A DNA stretch of 64,000 nucleotides from Kryptolebias marmoratus (taxonomy: Eukaryota > Chordata > Actinopteri > Cyprinodontiformes > Rivulidae). Numbering within the stretch: the stretch's first letter is position 1; every line of letters begins with the position of its first letter. Below the pieces are notes generated by a model, which saw only the letters and a list, made by a program, of their open reading frames with translations, searched no databases and was not told where the DNA came from. The position numbers and the translations under genes were made by a program. Where the stretch lies: contig NC_051445.1 of assembly GCF_001649575.2 (NCBI RefSeq), positions 10,747,652 through 10,811,651 on the forward strand, written 5' to 3'. Shown here one piece after another: positions 45,640 through 59,200 of this stretch.

Positions 45640-45791
45640 CGTTGACGTAGCGGGCGTCACTTTGCGTCAACCAGGAAGTGAAAACTCTCCCACCTGTGAG
45701 GTGTGAATGAGCTGCTGCAGAGGCGTTACCTTTAAAGACAGTGTTGAGCTGGAAACCGACGTTATTAAGACTGGAGATTATCTCTATAAAT
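45640..45791 (+). promoter_or_regulatory. Possible mboat7 first (non-coding) exon and promoter
   Basis: A locally GC-richer stretch with an ETS-like CAGGAAGTG, ending in a strong donor AAAT|GTAAGT at 45792. It is the only good donor in the right place to pair with the acceptor at 47115-47116, which opens the first coding exon seven bases before the ATG. No direct proof of transcription. Confidence 0.35.
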
Positions 45792-45799
45792 GTAAGTAA

Positions 45800-47110
45800 A
45801 AAAAACAAACATTTTTTGGCCACAAATGAGGGAGTACTTTAGACACGTCGATGCTGACATCCTTCTAACGGCGTTTTTAGCTGATAAAAACGGCCTTCAA
45901 AATGTCACGTTTGTTTTGTGTCAACAAATGTTTTTTTTTCTTTTTAAAAGCTTCTATAATTAGTTTGCATCCTGCTGCTTTTTGTCCTGTTAGGCATAGC
46001 TTGTTGACGGCAGTTTCATTTTGTTTTTTAAAATATATATTTATAAAACCCTGACTTTTTAAAGTGATGCAGACAGAGAAAGGCCCCGAGCCGCAAGATG
46101 TTAGCTTTACCACAGAGAAAATGTCTAAATAAGGAAGACTTTTGGTTCATCCGGAGGCTGTGTGTTGTGAAATGAATGAGACGTAATCATCTTTGCTGCC
46201 AAAACTGTGATGAGGAAGTTCTGATGTTCATGTAAATCTGTGAAACCCAGCTCGTCTGAACACGTCCTGACTGCAGATTACAGCCCCAGAAATGGCAAAG
46301 GAATGGTCTAATACTCAAGGTTTTAACACAATGCTGCTTAAAGCCATATGCTTTGCTTTAAAGAAGCATTAAGTATCTCTTCAGCAATAGTTATTCAGGT
46401 TTTCTTTGGACTTATGAAGCTTCTCTCTGAATTTTCAGTGTAATATTTCTAAATGAATTCTTTTTTGTTTATCTACCAAGCATCAAGCTCAGGTAAATGA
46501 ACCTGTATGGTGTTTAACTATGAGTCTGATCTGTAAACAAACAAACAAAAACACAGTCTGACCCGCTCACTTTCAAGTGTTTTGCACAAAGAAGACTGTG
46601 ATTCCTAAAAAGCGGAAAGCTTAACACATCTTGGCACGGTCTGAAACACGCCCTGGGGTTGACATAAAAACAAACAAACTATAAAAAACCAAAAGTACCA
46701 GGCATGTAAAGAATAAATGGATAACATCAGCGTTTGGAGACCTTCGACGCATCGTAAACAATTAAACAAAAAGACAATATTCACTTTAAGTTGTTGGGAT
46801 TTTGTCCCTAAATTCTACAGACTTTAATAAATACTTTTAATGCATTATTCTTCGACTTCAAATCATCATTATTAAAATTATAATGACGCTTGTTTGCTTG
46901 TTCTGTTTTGCATCACTTGATTTGATTTATTTATTTGAATTAAAAAATACAGAATTCGCCAAAAGGCTGTTTTGTTTTTTTATCTGTAGTCCCCTGGCCA
47001 TGATATTTAAAAGGGTAAAAAGTTCAAGAATCCAAATAAGACAGTTATTTTATAATGTCTGTCACAGATTTTTCCTTCCTGATTCAGTTTAAAGCAGATT
47101 GTTTGTTTCC
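45800..47110 (+). other. Probable mboat7 5' UTR intron
   Basis: A/T-rich sequence with no coding exon, between the candidate leader exon and the first coding exon. It contains T tracts and short A/T runs only. Confidence 0.35.
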
Positions 47111-47123
47111 TTCCAGCAGAGCC

Positions 47124-50100
47124 ATGTCTCCCGATGAACTGGTGTATTTGGGAGTTCTTGTTGCCTCCATTCCCGTTGGCTTTCTCTTCCGTTATTTCAG
47201 TGAGTATCTCCGCCGAGCTGCGGGGCATGAGGCAACGGATGTGCGTGGGTTTTCTGTTTTTTCTGTTGACGTTCGTCATGAGACGAGCTCGGTATCCGCC
47301 GAAAGTCTCAGATCAGTTTGTGTCTCGTAGCCGTTGGTTCTAAAGCCAACAAGTTAAAACTGAGTGGCTTTAAAAGCAGCTTGGAGTGTGAAGAAACTGT
47401 TCAAACACTTTTGATTTTATTGGACGTGCACTGCAGTATAAACTAAAATATTTGACGGTGCGGTTATTTCCCTCCTCCTGTTGGAGTAAAAACTTATTAT
47501 CTGCAACAATATATCTGATTATTAGCAGCCACACATTTCTGAGAAGTGCTGATGAGCTCACATGTTTTGTAACATTAATAAACCTGAAGCAGAGTCTGCT
47601 GATTCACACGTTGTGTCGTATATTTGTTTTTGGTTTTTCCAGTTTTTAAAAAACAAAATCTAAATGTTTTCCAGGTCCGCCTGTGAAGCAGGGAGCAGCT
47701 CTCCTGCTGGGCCTTTTCATCACCGTCGTCTTATGTGACGTCCACACGCTGCACTCCCTGGTGACGGTGATCGGAACGTGGGTCATCATCAGGAGCAGCT
47801 GGCGGTGAGGGATCGACGTTCACGCTTTCTAAAAACTTAGCTCACCGCTGGCTCAAATCGAAACGAGGCTGAGTCAGGTCCTCTGGACGGGTTCTTCTTT
47901 CATCTGAAAGACTTCTTCAGTCCGAGGAGCTGCAAGCAAACTCAGTCTTATCAGCATCACCTGGTGACCCCATAACTAGTTGTTCACCATCAGCCTGACC
48001 AATCATTAGAGCCCTGATGGGCGCTTGCTACTGACAGAGGGCTGAGTGATACGAGGAATAACAGCGTTGTAGGAGGGGGGACAGTTGGACAAAGAGACAT
48101 CCACTACTGTTAATGAAGGACGGGTTCCTTCACTCCCCTCTCAAACCAACATTCCTCTCTATCAAGGATGTGCACATCTTCATCCCTGAAGGAGTGACCG
48201 GTGGCCTGCAAATGGAAAAACAAATAGTTTGCTTTCTTACTTCTTTCTCAGAGCTGATCCGTCTAAGCCAGTGGTCTCCGATCCTGGTCCTCGAGGGCCA
48301 CTATCCTTTATGTTTTACTTATTTCTCTGCTCCAACACACGGTAGAGACCAGAATCTCGAAGCATGCTACGTGACTTAAATAATTAACCCCGAGCCCTGC
48401 TCTCTGTCTCGCAGTCACGCCCCGGCCCTGAGCCTCAGCTGGACCTTCCTCTACCTCCTCTTTTTCCGTCTGGTCACTTGGTTCAACCTGCCACAGCCGA
48501 CGCCTTTCGCCAACGCCGTGCAGCTGATTCTCACGCTCAAGGTCTGAGAGAAACCCGACGGCGCGCGACAGGAAGCTGCTCTGCGCTCGCGCGAACGCTG
48601 CCGTTTTCTTCACGTTTCACCCGCTTCTGTTTTGAACCTCAGATGGTGAGTCTTGCCAACGAGGTGCGAAGCTTCCACGTGGAGAAGAAACGAGACGTGA
48701 GCTCTTTCACCAAGTCTCCCGTCATCGGTGGTCTGTCCCAGGAGCCCTCCCTCTATGACATTCTGTCCTATAGTTACTGTTATGTTGGTATAATGACCGG
48801 TGAGTCCTTCCTGAATAATGCTGCTCGCTTTAAATTTACAGAAAGTCATATTTTTGTGTGTGTTAGCTCGAAATAACCCTTATTACTGTCAAATTTTCTT
48901 TTGCATAATTTTTAACTGATGTCTCTTTTTGTCTTACTTACTGCCACTTGTCCAACGTCGTGAGTCCATTTTATTTTAGTATTTCTCTCGTTTTGTTTCC
49001 CCTCTTCAACAATACCCCCTTTTTTTTTTTTTTTTTTCTTCAAACCACGCTGTTCTCCGCTCTTCTCCTTCGTGTTTTTGAATTATCCCGACCTCCCATT
49101 TTGCTCACCCTTTTTCTTCTTACCGTCAAACTTTCTCCTTTTTTTTTGTCCCGTCGTCCTGTCTCCACGAAGGTCCGTTCTTCCGCTTCCAGACGTACGT
49201 GGACTGGCTGCATCAGCCCAAGCCGCTGGCTCTGCCCGGCTGGGAGCCGTGCCTGCAGCGTCTGAAGCTGGTCCCCGTGTACGCCGCTCTGTTCCTGGCC
49301 ATTAACGCCGTCTTTCCGCTGCCCTACGTCCGCACGGACGAGTTCCTGGATCAGAACTTTTTCTACAGGTATTACCTCAACAAATGACTGAGCAGCAGTA
49401 ATTTACACGCACCCAAATGCTCTTAAACTGCTCTTTTTTTTTCATTGGGATAGTTGAATTAGTTTAACCTATAACTGAATCAGCATTAGCATTTGAATTA
49501 GCTGAAACTTTAGTTAAATTAGCATCAGCAAAGGTATAGTTTATCTTAGTCTGTTCAGCTGAGGTTCTTAAATCATAGTTTAGTTTTCCTCAGTTTATTT
49601 TAATATGATTTAGTCAGTTTTATCCTGCCTTTGCTTGTTTAAACTTATTTTAGTTTGCTTGGCTAAGCTCATTTTATATTTTGGTTTAGTTAAGCCTGTG
49701 GTTTAGACAAATTTATGTATTTATTAATTTTTTAAGCCTTCTGACACTTTTAGTTGGCCTTTTATTATATCTTAGTTTGGTTTTCCTCAGTTTATCTTTA
49801 GCATGACTTGTTTTAGATAAGTTTAATTTAGCTTTTTATATTGTTGTGTTTTCATGCTGTGAAGCACGTTGAACCGCCTTGTTGCTGAAAAGTGCTATAT
49901 AAATAAATGTGACTTGAAATTTGACTTGAACTGATCATCCAGACAGAAGATTCTTGTCGAGCCAAATAAACAGAGCAGGAACATCATTTTAACAATGTAT
50001 TAAAAGGATTATTCACGTTTTCCTTTTGAGTAGTCCGGAGAAGTGTAAGCCGGACACTTCGCAGGTTTTGTCAAAAGTCACGAGTTCGTTGTTTGTTAAA

Positions 50101-51596
50101 TGGAGATAAATAACCTTTATTTTTTTTTCTGTTTTTCTCCGTCAACAGGTTGTTCTATATGGTGGCGGTGTTTTTTGTGTTCAGGATGCGTTTCTACGCT
50201 GCGTGGTGTGGAGCTGAGGCGGGCTGCATCAGTGCAGGTCTGGGCTGCTATCCAGAAAATGCGCTTTCTAAACCTGGAGGAGGACCCACCGTCAGCTACA
50301 GGTCTCTATGTCTGCACCGCGTCTGATCGGGGGGATGCAGTGTTTTGTTGTATTGTTTTGCCAAAAAGAAAGGCGTTCAGCGTGTGAGCGATTCTTTCTT
50401 TTCGTCCCCCCCAGTGCTGATCCGTCCGCTGACGAGAAATACGACTTCAGAACCATCCAGAACATCGACTGTTACAACACGGACTTCTGCGTGAAGGTCC
50501 GACACGGCATGCGTTACTGGAACATGACGGTGCAGTGGTGGCTGCATCACTACATCTACCCCAACGCCCCCTTCAAGTCCTACACACTCAGGTGGGCGAA
50601 GCAGGCGACGCTTGTTTGCTGTCGGGACGCCTTAAAGCAGGGGTGTCAGACTCCGTTCCTCGGGGGGGCGACACGTGCTCTCCTGCACGTTTTAGACGTG
50701 TTCTTGCTTTAAAAACACCGCTTTAAATGGACGACTTGTTGAAGTGCTCCTGGAGAACTTAGTGATTTGGTGAGGAGGTGATTGAACCGTTTGGATGAGG
50801 TGTGTTGGAGCAGAAAAACCTAAAACTGTCAGGAGAGCGGCCCTCGAGGCCTGGAGTTTGACCCCCCTGCCTTAAAGGCTCCAGCCCAAGCAGGGATGGT
50901 CAAACCTGGTCCTGGAGTCCCACCATCCTGCATGTTTTACTCGTTCCTCTGCTCCAACACACCTGATTCAGTGGTTAAATTACCTCTTCATGTTCTGCAG
51001 AAGCCTGTTAATATCATACTGATTCAAATCAGGTGTTGGAGCAGAGAAACAAGTAAAACATGCAGAATGGTGGCCCTCGAGGACCAAGTTTGCCCACCCC
51101 TGAGCTCGTTACCGTCTTTATTGCAAAAATAGCTGCGACCGAAGACAAAAAGCCTTCGAGCTTTAGCATCTCTCCCGTCTCTGTTCCCCTCAGGGCCGGC
51201 TGGACCATGTTCATCAGCGCCTACTGGCACGGGTTGCACGCCGGCTACTACCTCTCCTTCATGACCATCCCGCTGTGCATCGCAGCAGAATCCGCCATGG
51301 AGGCGTCCGTCAGGAGGCGGCTCGGCCCCCGCGGGCAGAACGTCTTCGACTGGGTCCACTGGTTCCTGAAGATGAGGGCCTACGACTACATGTGTATGGG
51401 CTTCGTGCTGCTGAAGGCCTCCGACACCGTCAACTACTGGATGTCCGTCTGCTTCATCATGCACGTCGTTGCCGTCTGCTGCATAGTCGCGGGCAGGGCC
51501 TTAAAGGGAGGGAAGGGAGACGGGAGGAAGGTGGGGGAGGAACAAAAAGCCGAGGGTGAACAAAGGAAAGAGACAACCGGAGAGAAAACAGACTGA
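47124..51596 (+). CDS. mboat7: Lysophosphatidylinositol acyltransferase, MBOAT7 (LPIAT1)
   Basis: Multi-pass ER membrane enzyme that transfers arachidonoyl from acyl-CoA to lysophosphatidylinositol, setting the acyl profile of PI and PI phosphates (family knowledge). Exons 47124-47199, 47675-47804, 48415-48541, 48643-48799, 49173-49368, 50149-50301, 50415-50591, 51194-51596; 472 residues, equal to the human protein. Starts MSPDELVYLGVLVASIPVGF, an N-terminal membrane segment. Conserved blocks: LSYSYCYVGIMTGPFFRFQT and IQNIDCYNTDFCVKVRHGMR. MBOAT catalytic residues are Asn316 (RYWNMTVQWW) and His351 (SAYWHGLHAGYYLSF); their 35-residue spacing matches human Asn321/His356. The C-terminal region has WVHWFLKMRAYDYMCMGFVL and a basic/acidic hydrophilic tail. 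Introns carry three hAT-like elements. Confidence 0.98.
48269..48342. mobile_element. hAT-like MITE, truncated copy (C)
   Basis: The left end only of the 38911-type element: CAGTGGTCTCCGATCCTGG through CTCCAACACACGG. It stops abruptly, with no right half and no target duplication. It lies in the intron before the third mboat7 exon. Confidence 0.75.
49440..49940 (+). repeat. TTAGTTT-rich degenerate repeat plus LINE 3' tail
   Basis: Imperfect TTAGTTT/TTAGCAT words over ~400 bp, then at about 49850-49935 a GTGAAGCACGTTGA and AAAAGTGCTATATAAATAAA block with short GACTTGA tail repeats, the 3' end common to many fish LINEs. Lies in an mboat7 intron. Confidence 0.55.
50638..50869. mobile_element. 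hAT-like MITE of a second subfamily (copy D)
   Basis: 232 bp, starts CAGGGGTGTCAGACTCCG and ends GAGTTTGACCCCCCTG. Exact 8-bp target duplication CCTTAAAG (50630-50637 and 50870-50877). The inner sequence differs from copies A and B but keeps GGTGTGTTGGAGCAG. It starts 47 bp after an mboat7 exon. Confidence 0.9.
50891..51102. mobile_element. hAT-like palindromic MITE (copy E)
   Basis: Same family as copies A and B: CAGGGATGGTCAAACCTGG to TTTGCCCACCCCTG, with CTCCAACACACCTGATTC in the left half. No clear target duplication remains. Only about 20 bp separate it from copy D. It ends 91 bp before the last mboat7 exon. Confidence 0.8.
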
Positions 51597-53230
51597 AAGG
51601 AGGCATTTCTCGTATGCAGAGTCTGATTTTAGGACAGATAAACTTTAAAAACCCAGCTGAAGGCGTTCCCCCTGGTGTTCATAAACGGAGGGAAACACTC
51701 AAGCTCGGTGGATGTGGCGTTCGCCGTTTGACTCGAAGCGGTTCTCTTCCTCACAGGAGCTGCGTTCCGAATGTCAAACGAGGACGACAGATACTGTCTG
51801 ACAGCCGGGTGTTTTTAAAGGCTGCAGTCTTCAAAAACGAATTAAGAAAGGATGGGAACCGATTGTTGGATTCAACATTATTTTACAACCTCTGCTGGAC
51901 TGAACGACAGGGATATTTTAGTTTAGAAACAGCTTTACGTTCTGTCCAGGATCTGCACCATCATCAGTACATTCGGGATAAATTCAGACATTAATTGTCT
52001 TTATAGTTGTTGGCATCAAGTGTTAAAACAACACGCTCTTAGATTCTCCTTTTTGAACGAATATTTCTGTGCTTTAGCTTTTTCTTGCTGTCCAGTGAAA
52101 GAAAACATTTCCATTTTCATAGTTTTTATTTGTCTGCTTTTATAAGCTTCCTCCATCAGGATCCGCTGTGATCGTTTGAATCTGAAAGTAGAAATCGTCG
52201 TAGTCCTTCACTGCCGAAACGCCTCCACTGCCGTCACGAACCGTGCAGGATTCAGACCAAAATGTGTCCCAAAGGTCGAGTTTCTCCTCCGTTTCTTGAA
52301 AGCTGCCCGTTTGTTTTCTGGCCGCCGCGCAGCTGGAGCGAATTATTATGATCAGATTTGTTTTAAATCTAAAAAAACAAACAAAAAGATGGTCATTTGT
52401 TTCAATATTTATGTTTAAAATACAAAGTTTTAGCAGCTATGTGATTTTTTTCTGGCAAAAATGATTCATTAAAAATGTAGATTTTGCTTTTATGTGTTTA
52501 AAAACATAATATTTGGATTTTTTTGTAAATAAAGAGTTTTAGTATGACTAAACTCTTAATACAGTCAGCTAAATACAGTGGTTTTATTCACACGTAAACT
52601 GCGTGACTCTTTCTTTGTTTATCTTTGTTTATCAGGGTCTATTTCTAGCTGAAATAATTTGAATTGCAAACCTTTAATCCTTAATATTTCTGTGTTGTTG
52701 TTGAACTGTGGTGCTCCCTGCTGCCGAGAACTTGCCTGCGTTTATTTATTCTTTTGCCTTCCTGCATCATATCCTGTTCAAATCTATGCTGTCGGCATTT
52801 CGTCCTCGCCTCTTTGTGTTTTTAAGTTTCCCCCTCGTATTTTTCAGCTGCAGGTTTTTTTTCCTTTTTTTTAAAAAAGCTGTCAGGGAAATCATTAACT
52901 GTTAAACAGAAGCAGCCTGTGCAGGTGTACTCCTGCTCTGGAATAAAACTGTTTTACGTCGCACACCTGGATGTGCTGTTTTAGTCCCTTCCTGTTATCA
53001 TATCTCACAACAAACCGTCTTGCATTTAATACATTTTGAGTTTTGGTCGTCCTGCTTTGCTGTTGGACCTCAGACTGCAGGACAATGACAGGACTTTTAT
53101 TTATTTTTTTGGCAGTAATGGGTTAAAAATACAAGGAAGTGCCTGTGTGGTCATTTATGGACCGAGTAAAGTCCATAAGAGGAGGAAACGAGGGGAAGTG
53201 TTTTATCACTAGGTGATGTTTCCTTGACGT
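51597..53230 (+). other. mboat7 3' UTR and tmc4 upstream region
   Basis: Candidate mboat7 poly(A) signals AATAAA at 52528-52533 and 52942-52947. No other coding exon. The tmc4 leader acceptor (TTTGTTTCAG) is at about 53237-53246, so the tmc4 promoter and a non-coding exon should lie in the right part but could not be fixed. Confidence 0.5.
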
Positions 53231-53264
53231 TTTGAGTTTGTTTCAGAGAGTTTCTGCCAGAGGA

Positions 53265-56200
53265 ATGATCGGGGAGCTAGAGAGACAAGGCTTGGGTAAG
53301 GAGAGGAGCTGGAACCGTGTTTTAACTCATTGATTCATTCATAAAAGACGCTCAAACCCGTCAGGTGAAACCGCTCTCATCTCTAAAGGTCCAACAGGAA
53401 ATGATTTCCCTGGCGACCAGGAGCCACCCAGGCTGCGCCGGGCTCCGTCCCGGGCGTCCGATCGGAACTACCCTCGCTACGACTGGAGCGCCGACCCCGC
53501 AGAGGAAGAAGACGGGGCGGGAAACGCCGAGGCGCCCCCGGAGATCAGGACCCTGCCTTGGCCCATGGAGCGGAAAAGGGCCGTGAGGTTTGGGGAAAAA
53601 AAAATAATCATCGATCCGATCCGTTCAAACGGGAACTTCACCGAGACTAAACGTGCTCGCGTTGAAGGTCTTATCTGTGAGCAAGAAAGCATAAAAGTCA
53701 GAAATATGTTGTTAAAATGCGATAAGGCAACAAATTGTGAGCAGCTCTGTAAATTCACATCCCGATTTCTTTCAACTGCTTTGCTTAAAAGATGAATAAG
53801 ACACCAAAACTGACACTGCTTCATAAAAACACAACATTTACCCAATTTTTAAATATTTCTTTTAAGAAGGGATTTCAATTTCCTCAGGATTTCTACGCAT
53901 TTTTCCCCAAATATGGAAAAAACAGAGGATTACTGTGTTCAGTACATTCCTCCAGCAGATAGATGGAATCATTTAAACACTAATCTACACGTTAATGTTC
54001 ATATAAGTTAAATAAAAGCTTAATCAACTGAATCCTTTTGGTTTTTAAAAGCAGTCTGTTTGAAGGAGCCGATTAAAGATGAAACCGCTTCCTTATTTTT
54101 GCACAGTTTATCCGGCTGTTATGGAAAGTCTTGTCACGGTTGACGATGTGAGGGGCAGAAACCCGGCATCAAACCGCCGACCTCGTCTCTCTTGCAGGCA
54201 GGTGCAGCAGATGCGCGCGCACGTCTCCTTCGGCGCCGAGTCCTGGAGACGCAACAAGACCAAGTCCCTGCGGAAACTCCAACAAAACGTCAGAGAGTTT
54301 CTTTACTTTTTCTCCCTGTGGAGGAAATCCCTGCAGAAGATTGGCGGTAAAAAAAACAAAAACTTCTCCACTGCTGCTTACAGGGTCGGCCATTTCTATG
54401 GATACACCTTAATAAAATGGGAATGGTTGGTGATATTACCTTCCTGTTTGTGGCACATTAGTATATTTGAGGGGGGAAAACTTTTCAAGATGGGTGGTGA
54501 CTATGGTGGCCATTTTGGATCCAACTTTTGTTTTTCCAATGGGAATTGGGTCATGTGACACATCAAACTTATTGGGAATTTCACATAAAAAACGTTGATG
54601 TGCTTGGTTTTAATGTAACTTTATTCTTTCATGAGATATTTACAAGTTTCTCACCACTTATAAAATGTGTTCAAAGTGCTGCCCGTTGTGTTGGATTGTC
54701 AACGCAACCCTCTTCTCCCACTCGTCACACGCTGACAGCAACACCGCAGGAGAAATGCGAGCACAGGCTTCCAGTATCTGTAGTTTCAGGTGCTGCACAT
54801 CTCGTATCTTCACAGCAGAGACAATCGCCTTCAGATGACCCCAAACATAAAAGTTTAAGGGGGTCAGATCGGGAGACCTTGGGGGGCCATTCAACTGGCC
54901 CACGACGACCAATCCACTTTCCAGGAAGTGGAAGTGGGAGAAGAGGGTTGCGTTGACAACCCAACACAACGGGCAGAACTTTGAACACATTTTATAAGTG
55001 GTGAGAAACTTGTAAATAACTCATGAAAGAATAAAGTTATGTTAAAACCAAGCACACCATTGTTTTTCTTGTGAAATTCCCAATAGGTTTGATGTGTCAC
55101 ATGACCCTCTTCCCACTGGAAAAACAAAAGTTGGATCCAAAATGGTCACCATGGTCACCACCCATCTTGAAAAGTTTTCCCCCCTCCCATATACTAATGT
55201 GCCACAAACAGGAAGTTAATATCACCAACCATTCCTGTTTTATTAAGGTGTATCCATAGAAATGGCCGACCCTGTAGATTATCTGCATTTTTAACTAAAC
55301 CGAAGTTTCTTTTTTTTTTTTCTTCTGTTGTCCTGCAGGGAACTTCGGAGGCGGAGTGAAGTCCTACTTCGTCTTTCTCAGGTTCCTGGTTGTTCTGAAC
55401 TTCGTTTCCTTCTTACTGATCGCTGGATTCGTCATCGCCCCCAGCCTCGTCCGCAGGTCTGCCGGGACCGGGGGCTTTGTGAACAGCACAGGTGACGGCG
55501 GTTTGTTTGTTTGTTTCAGAACCATCCATTTGGTGGCGTTGTGCTTCATGTCGCCTCATTTCCCGTGTTCTCCTTTTCTGAATTCATTTAACCAAAACTG
55601 GGAGCATTTGATGTGACAGTTTCCAAGCAGAAGTCCCTCCAGAAGGGTCTAAAAGCTCCACCTGACGTGGTTCTTCCCTCAAAATAAAAATACTGACAGG
55701 GGGTTTATGCATTAATGGTTTAAGTGTGTGAAAATATAGAAGGTGTTCAGTAAATTAGTTTTATCTTCATGCCTTTCCAGTTGCGTTCAATGAGCCACAG
55801 TCCTAAATGTCATTCGTTTATTTTCCTTTTCTGTCTCTTTTCTTTGTTTCTGAAAACCTAAATCGATCAGATTCATGATGGCAGCTGAGCGGGGACGCCT
55901 GTCGTACTCTAAGTGGTTTATTCTGGGATATTAAAGCTTTTTCACGACTGTTTTCCAGATAAAGAGTCGTGTCTGGTGTACGACCCCAATCCTCAGGGCC
56001 TGGTGGTTTTCTACGAGTTCTTTCTTCACTTGCTTTCAGGAACGGTGAGGAGTTCTTACAGTCGTACTTCGGCCTTGTTTGGAGTTCCCCGAAAACAACT
56101 TTTTAAATGATGTCCTCGTGTTACTGTGTGTTTGAACTGCGATGAGGATTTTCAAAACTCGTAATTATTTCATAAACTGGATAAAAAGTTTTTTTTTTTT

Positions 56201-59200
56201 TTGCCTGAGACTAATAACCATGACTGACTAATCTTAATGTTTTTAAATGTCCTCCGTGAAGAAGACTCGTTGCTTTTGTGCTGTTTTATTTAATCTTTTA
56301 TTAGAGACCTAAGCCTCCAAATGTGACTCGATGGGTTTTCTGACAGCTTTGATTTGAAAATGTAACGTTGTGACTAAAACAGGTCCAAGATTTGACAAAA
56401 AATGCAGGTCCTCTACCCCTCCAAATCTGCAGTGCATTGAATAATTTCTTATTTGAGTACATTTGTGCGTCTCCTGCTGTGTAACGACCCTCTCCTGTCA
56501 CCCGCAGGGCTTCATGGAGGATTCTTTTATGTTCTACGGCTACTACAACAACAACACGGCCGTGGAGGACGGGAGCCTTTCCTACAACATCCCTTTGGCC
56601 TACCTCTTCACTGCTGCCTTCTACTTTGCTTTTTGTCTCTGCTGCATCATCGCACGGTTGGTCAGAACGGCATTAAAAACAGACGCGTGATTCGCGCACA
56701 GACCGACATGTAAAAGCCTAAAAAACTGTTCGCCGCTCTCACGCAGCATGGGCACCGCAGCTCGGGTCGCCGTGGCAACGGGAGGCAGGGCCATCGGCAA
56801 CTACAGCTTGATCGTGTTCACCGGATGGGACTACGGTTGCCTGGGAGACCGGGCTACCAAGCTGAAGCAGAAGAACATCTACTATCGGCTACAGGTTGGC
56901 AGCGGAGCCACTCAGGTCGATGACACATTGATGCTTTCAGATCGGTTCACGTTTCTCCCGTCTCCCCCCCGTCTCCCCCATCTCTGCCAGGTGGACCTGG
57001 AGGAGGAGCGCATAAAGAAGAGAGCGGCCTCCCTCACGCCGTGGAGGAAAGTGGCTCTATACACTCTGCGCGTTTTAATGTTTTTAATCGCCCTCGGGCT
57101 CATCGGCACGGCCTTCTACGGCATCTTCGAGGCCACCAAGTTCAGCCAGGTAAGAACGCTCAGAGACGTCACGTGACGGCGGCACCGATGCCATCTCGGT
57201 AAACGTGTTTCTGCCACACAGGAGAACGGCGACAGGTTCGGGATCCTTGGTTTGTTTATCGAGTATCTGCCGTCCATCGTCATCACCACGGGGAACTTCC
57301 TGGTGCCTCTGCTGTGCGACCAGATCGCCTTGTTGGAAAAATATTCCCCCAGCATCACTGTGGTGGTGGCGCTGTTGAGGTTCGCAGGGATTTTTGTCCT
57401 TGTTCTGTGACATCATCGATCATGTCGCACCGTTTGCATTTGCCTCTTACAGTTAATAACATGATAAAGAAGTCACCGTTTGACCCTTTGAATGTCTGAT
57501 TTTCCCACCAAAATAAATAAATATAACGAGCTGGAATTGGACAAAATCCCCAAATCAGAGCTTCAAAAAGCAATTTGTCAAACTAACGGGAGGTTTTTAG
57601 TTTTTTTTTTCTAAATAGTACATTTCTTTTGTTGAATACGCTCTGATTTATTCTTTTAATTCTGGGGAAAATGAGGGAATAAACGGCCTCAGAACAGTTT
57701 TGGGCAGAGGCACTGAAAGACGACCTGGTGTTCGATCTTTCACATCTAATTATGAGTTGAGGAGCCACTGATCTGTGTCCGGTTATTAAGCTCCCATCTC
57801 CTCGACCTTCAGGGCCGTGGTGCTGCGTCTGGTCAGTTTGGGCATCCTCCTCTTCACCCTGTGGAGTCAGATCACCTGCAGCGGGGACTTAGAAAAAGAA
57901 GACTGTGGAAATTGCAGCTACAACAACAAAAAATACCAGGTAATTGTGCTGTTTTTGTGCAGAATGGTACTAAAAAGACAGTTTAAATGGTGTGTAAGGC
58001 AGAACCCTCCCTGCTGACGGTTTGTTTCAGGATGAACTCAGAGTTAACCCTGATGTGTTTTTAATCGTATCGTTTCTCCCGGGATGTAGTGCTGGGAAAC
58101 GAGCGTGGGGCAGGAGATGTACAAGCTGACGCTGTTCGACCTCCTCGTTACCATCGCTCTGCTCGTGCTGGTTGAATTTCCACGCAGGTACAAGCGGTTA
58201 CGAGACAATCGGCTTCAGAAATGAGTCCGTGTTAAATAAACGTGGTTGGGTTTTTGTGTGTGTGTGTGTCAGGATGGTGGTGGACAACTGGTCCAGTAAG
58301 CTGTCCCAGCTGGTGGGCCGGCAGGAGTTTGTGGTTCCCTCGAACGTCCTCGGGCTCGTTTACGGTCAGACGGTGGTCTGGACAGGAGCTCTCTTTTGCC
58401 CTCTGCTGCCGCTCATCAACACCATTAAGTTTGTCATCCTCTTTTACTGCAAAAAGGTGAAGCCGCAGCTTCGGTGGGAGTAGATTTGACCCAGTGTCTG
58501 CCTGGTTTCTTCTCACTCGCTGCTCTCCTCTGCAGATCACGCTCTTCTGCAACTGTCGGCCGGCACTGAAGACGTTTCGCTCCACCACCTCCACCTTCTT
58601 TTTCCTGGTGGTGCTCCTGTTCGGCTGGGGGCTGGCCTTGGTCGCCATGATTTACAGTCTTGCAGTGTGAGTGCTGGTCGCCGCACGTTTAGATCTGGTT
58701 TTTGGACAGCCGTGAGTGGCGTTGTTAAAGACGATTCTTTGCACCTCTCCAAACAGCATCCATCCCTCCTACGCCTGCGGGCCTTTCCGTTTCTTTACCA
58801 CCATGTGGGCGATCGTTCCCAACTCTTTTTACAGCCTCTCTGAAGTCACACAGGAGTTCCTCTTCTTCATTGGCTCGCAGGCGTTCTCCATACCTCTGTT
58901 TGCCTTATCATGGTGAGTGATTTCCTCCAAACTAAACCATAAACGACTCATTACGCGTTCACTTCACCGTCCATTTTCCCCTCCAACAGCGTGGTCATGT
59001 GCTACTTCATCGCTTTAGCCTCCATCTATGGGAGAAGTGTTGCGATGCTAAAGGCTCAGCTAAAATTGGTGAGTTGTTATTTATAGTCAAGCGTCAGGAG
59101 ACGTGGTACCTTTTGACCACATGTGCGTCGTCCTAATATTGTCCTTAACAAATGCTGTGTTGTGTTTTTGGTTTTCAGGAAGGCCAAGATAAGCAGTTTT

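Noticed and set aside
54658..54990. Independent gene on the reverse strand in tmc4
   Set aside because: It is the C-terminal remnant of a mariner-type transposase inside a TA-flanked element.
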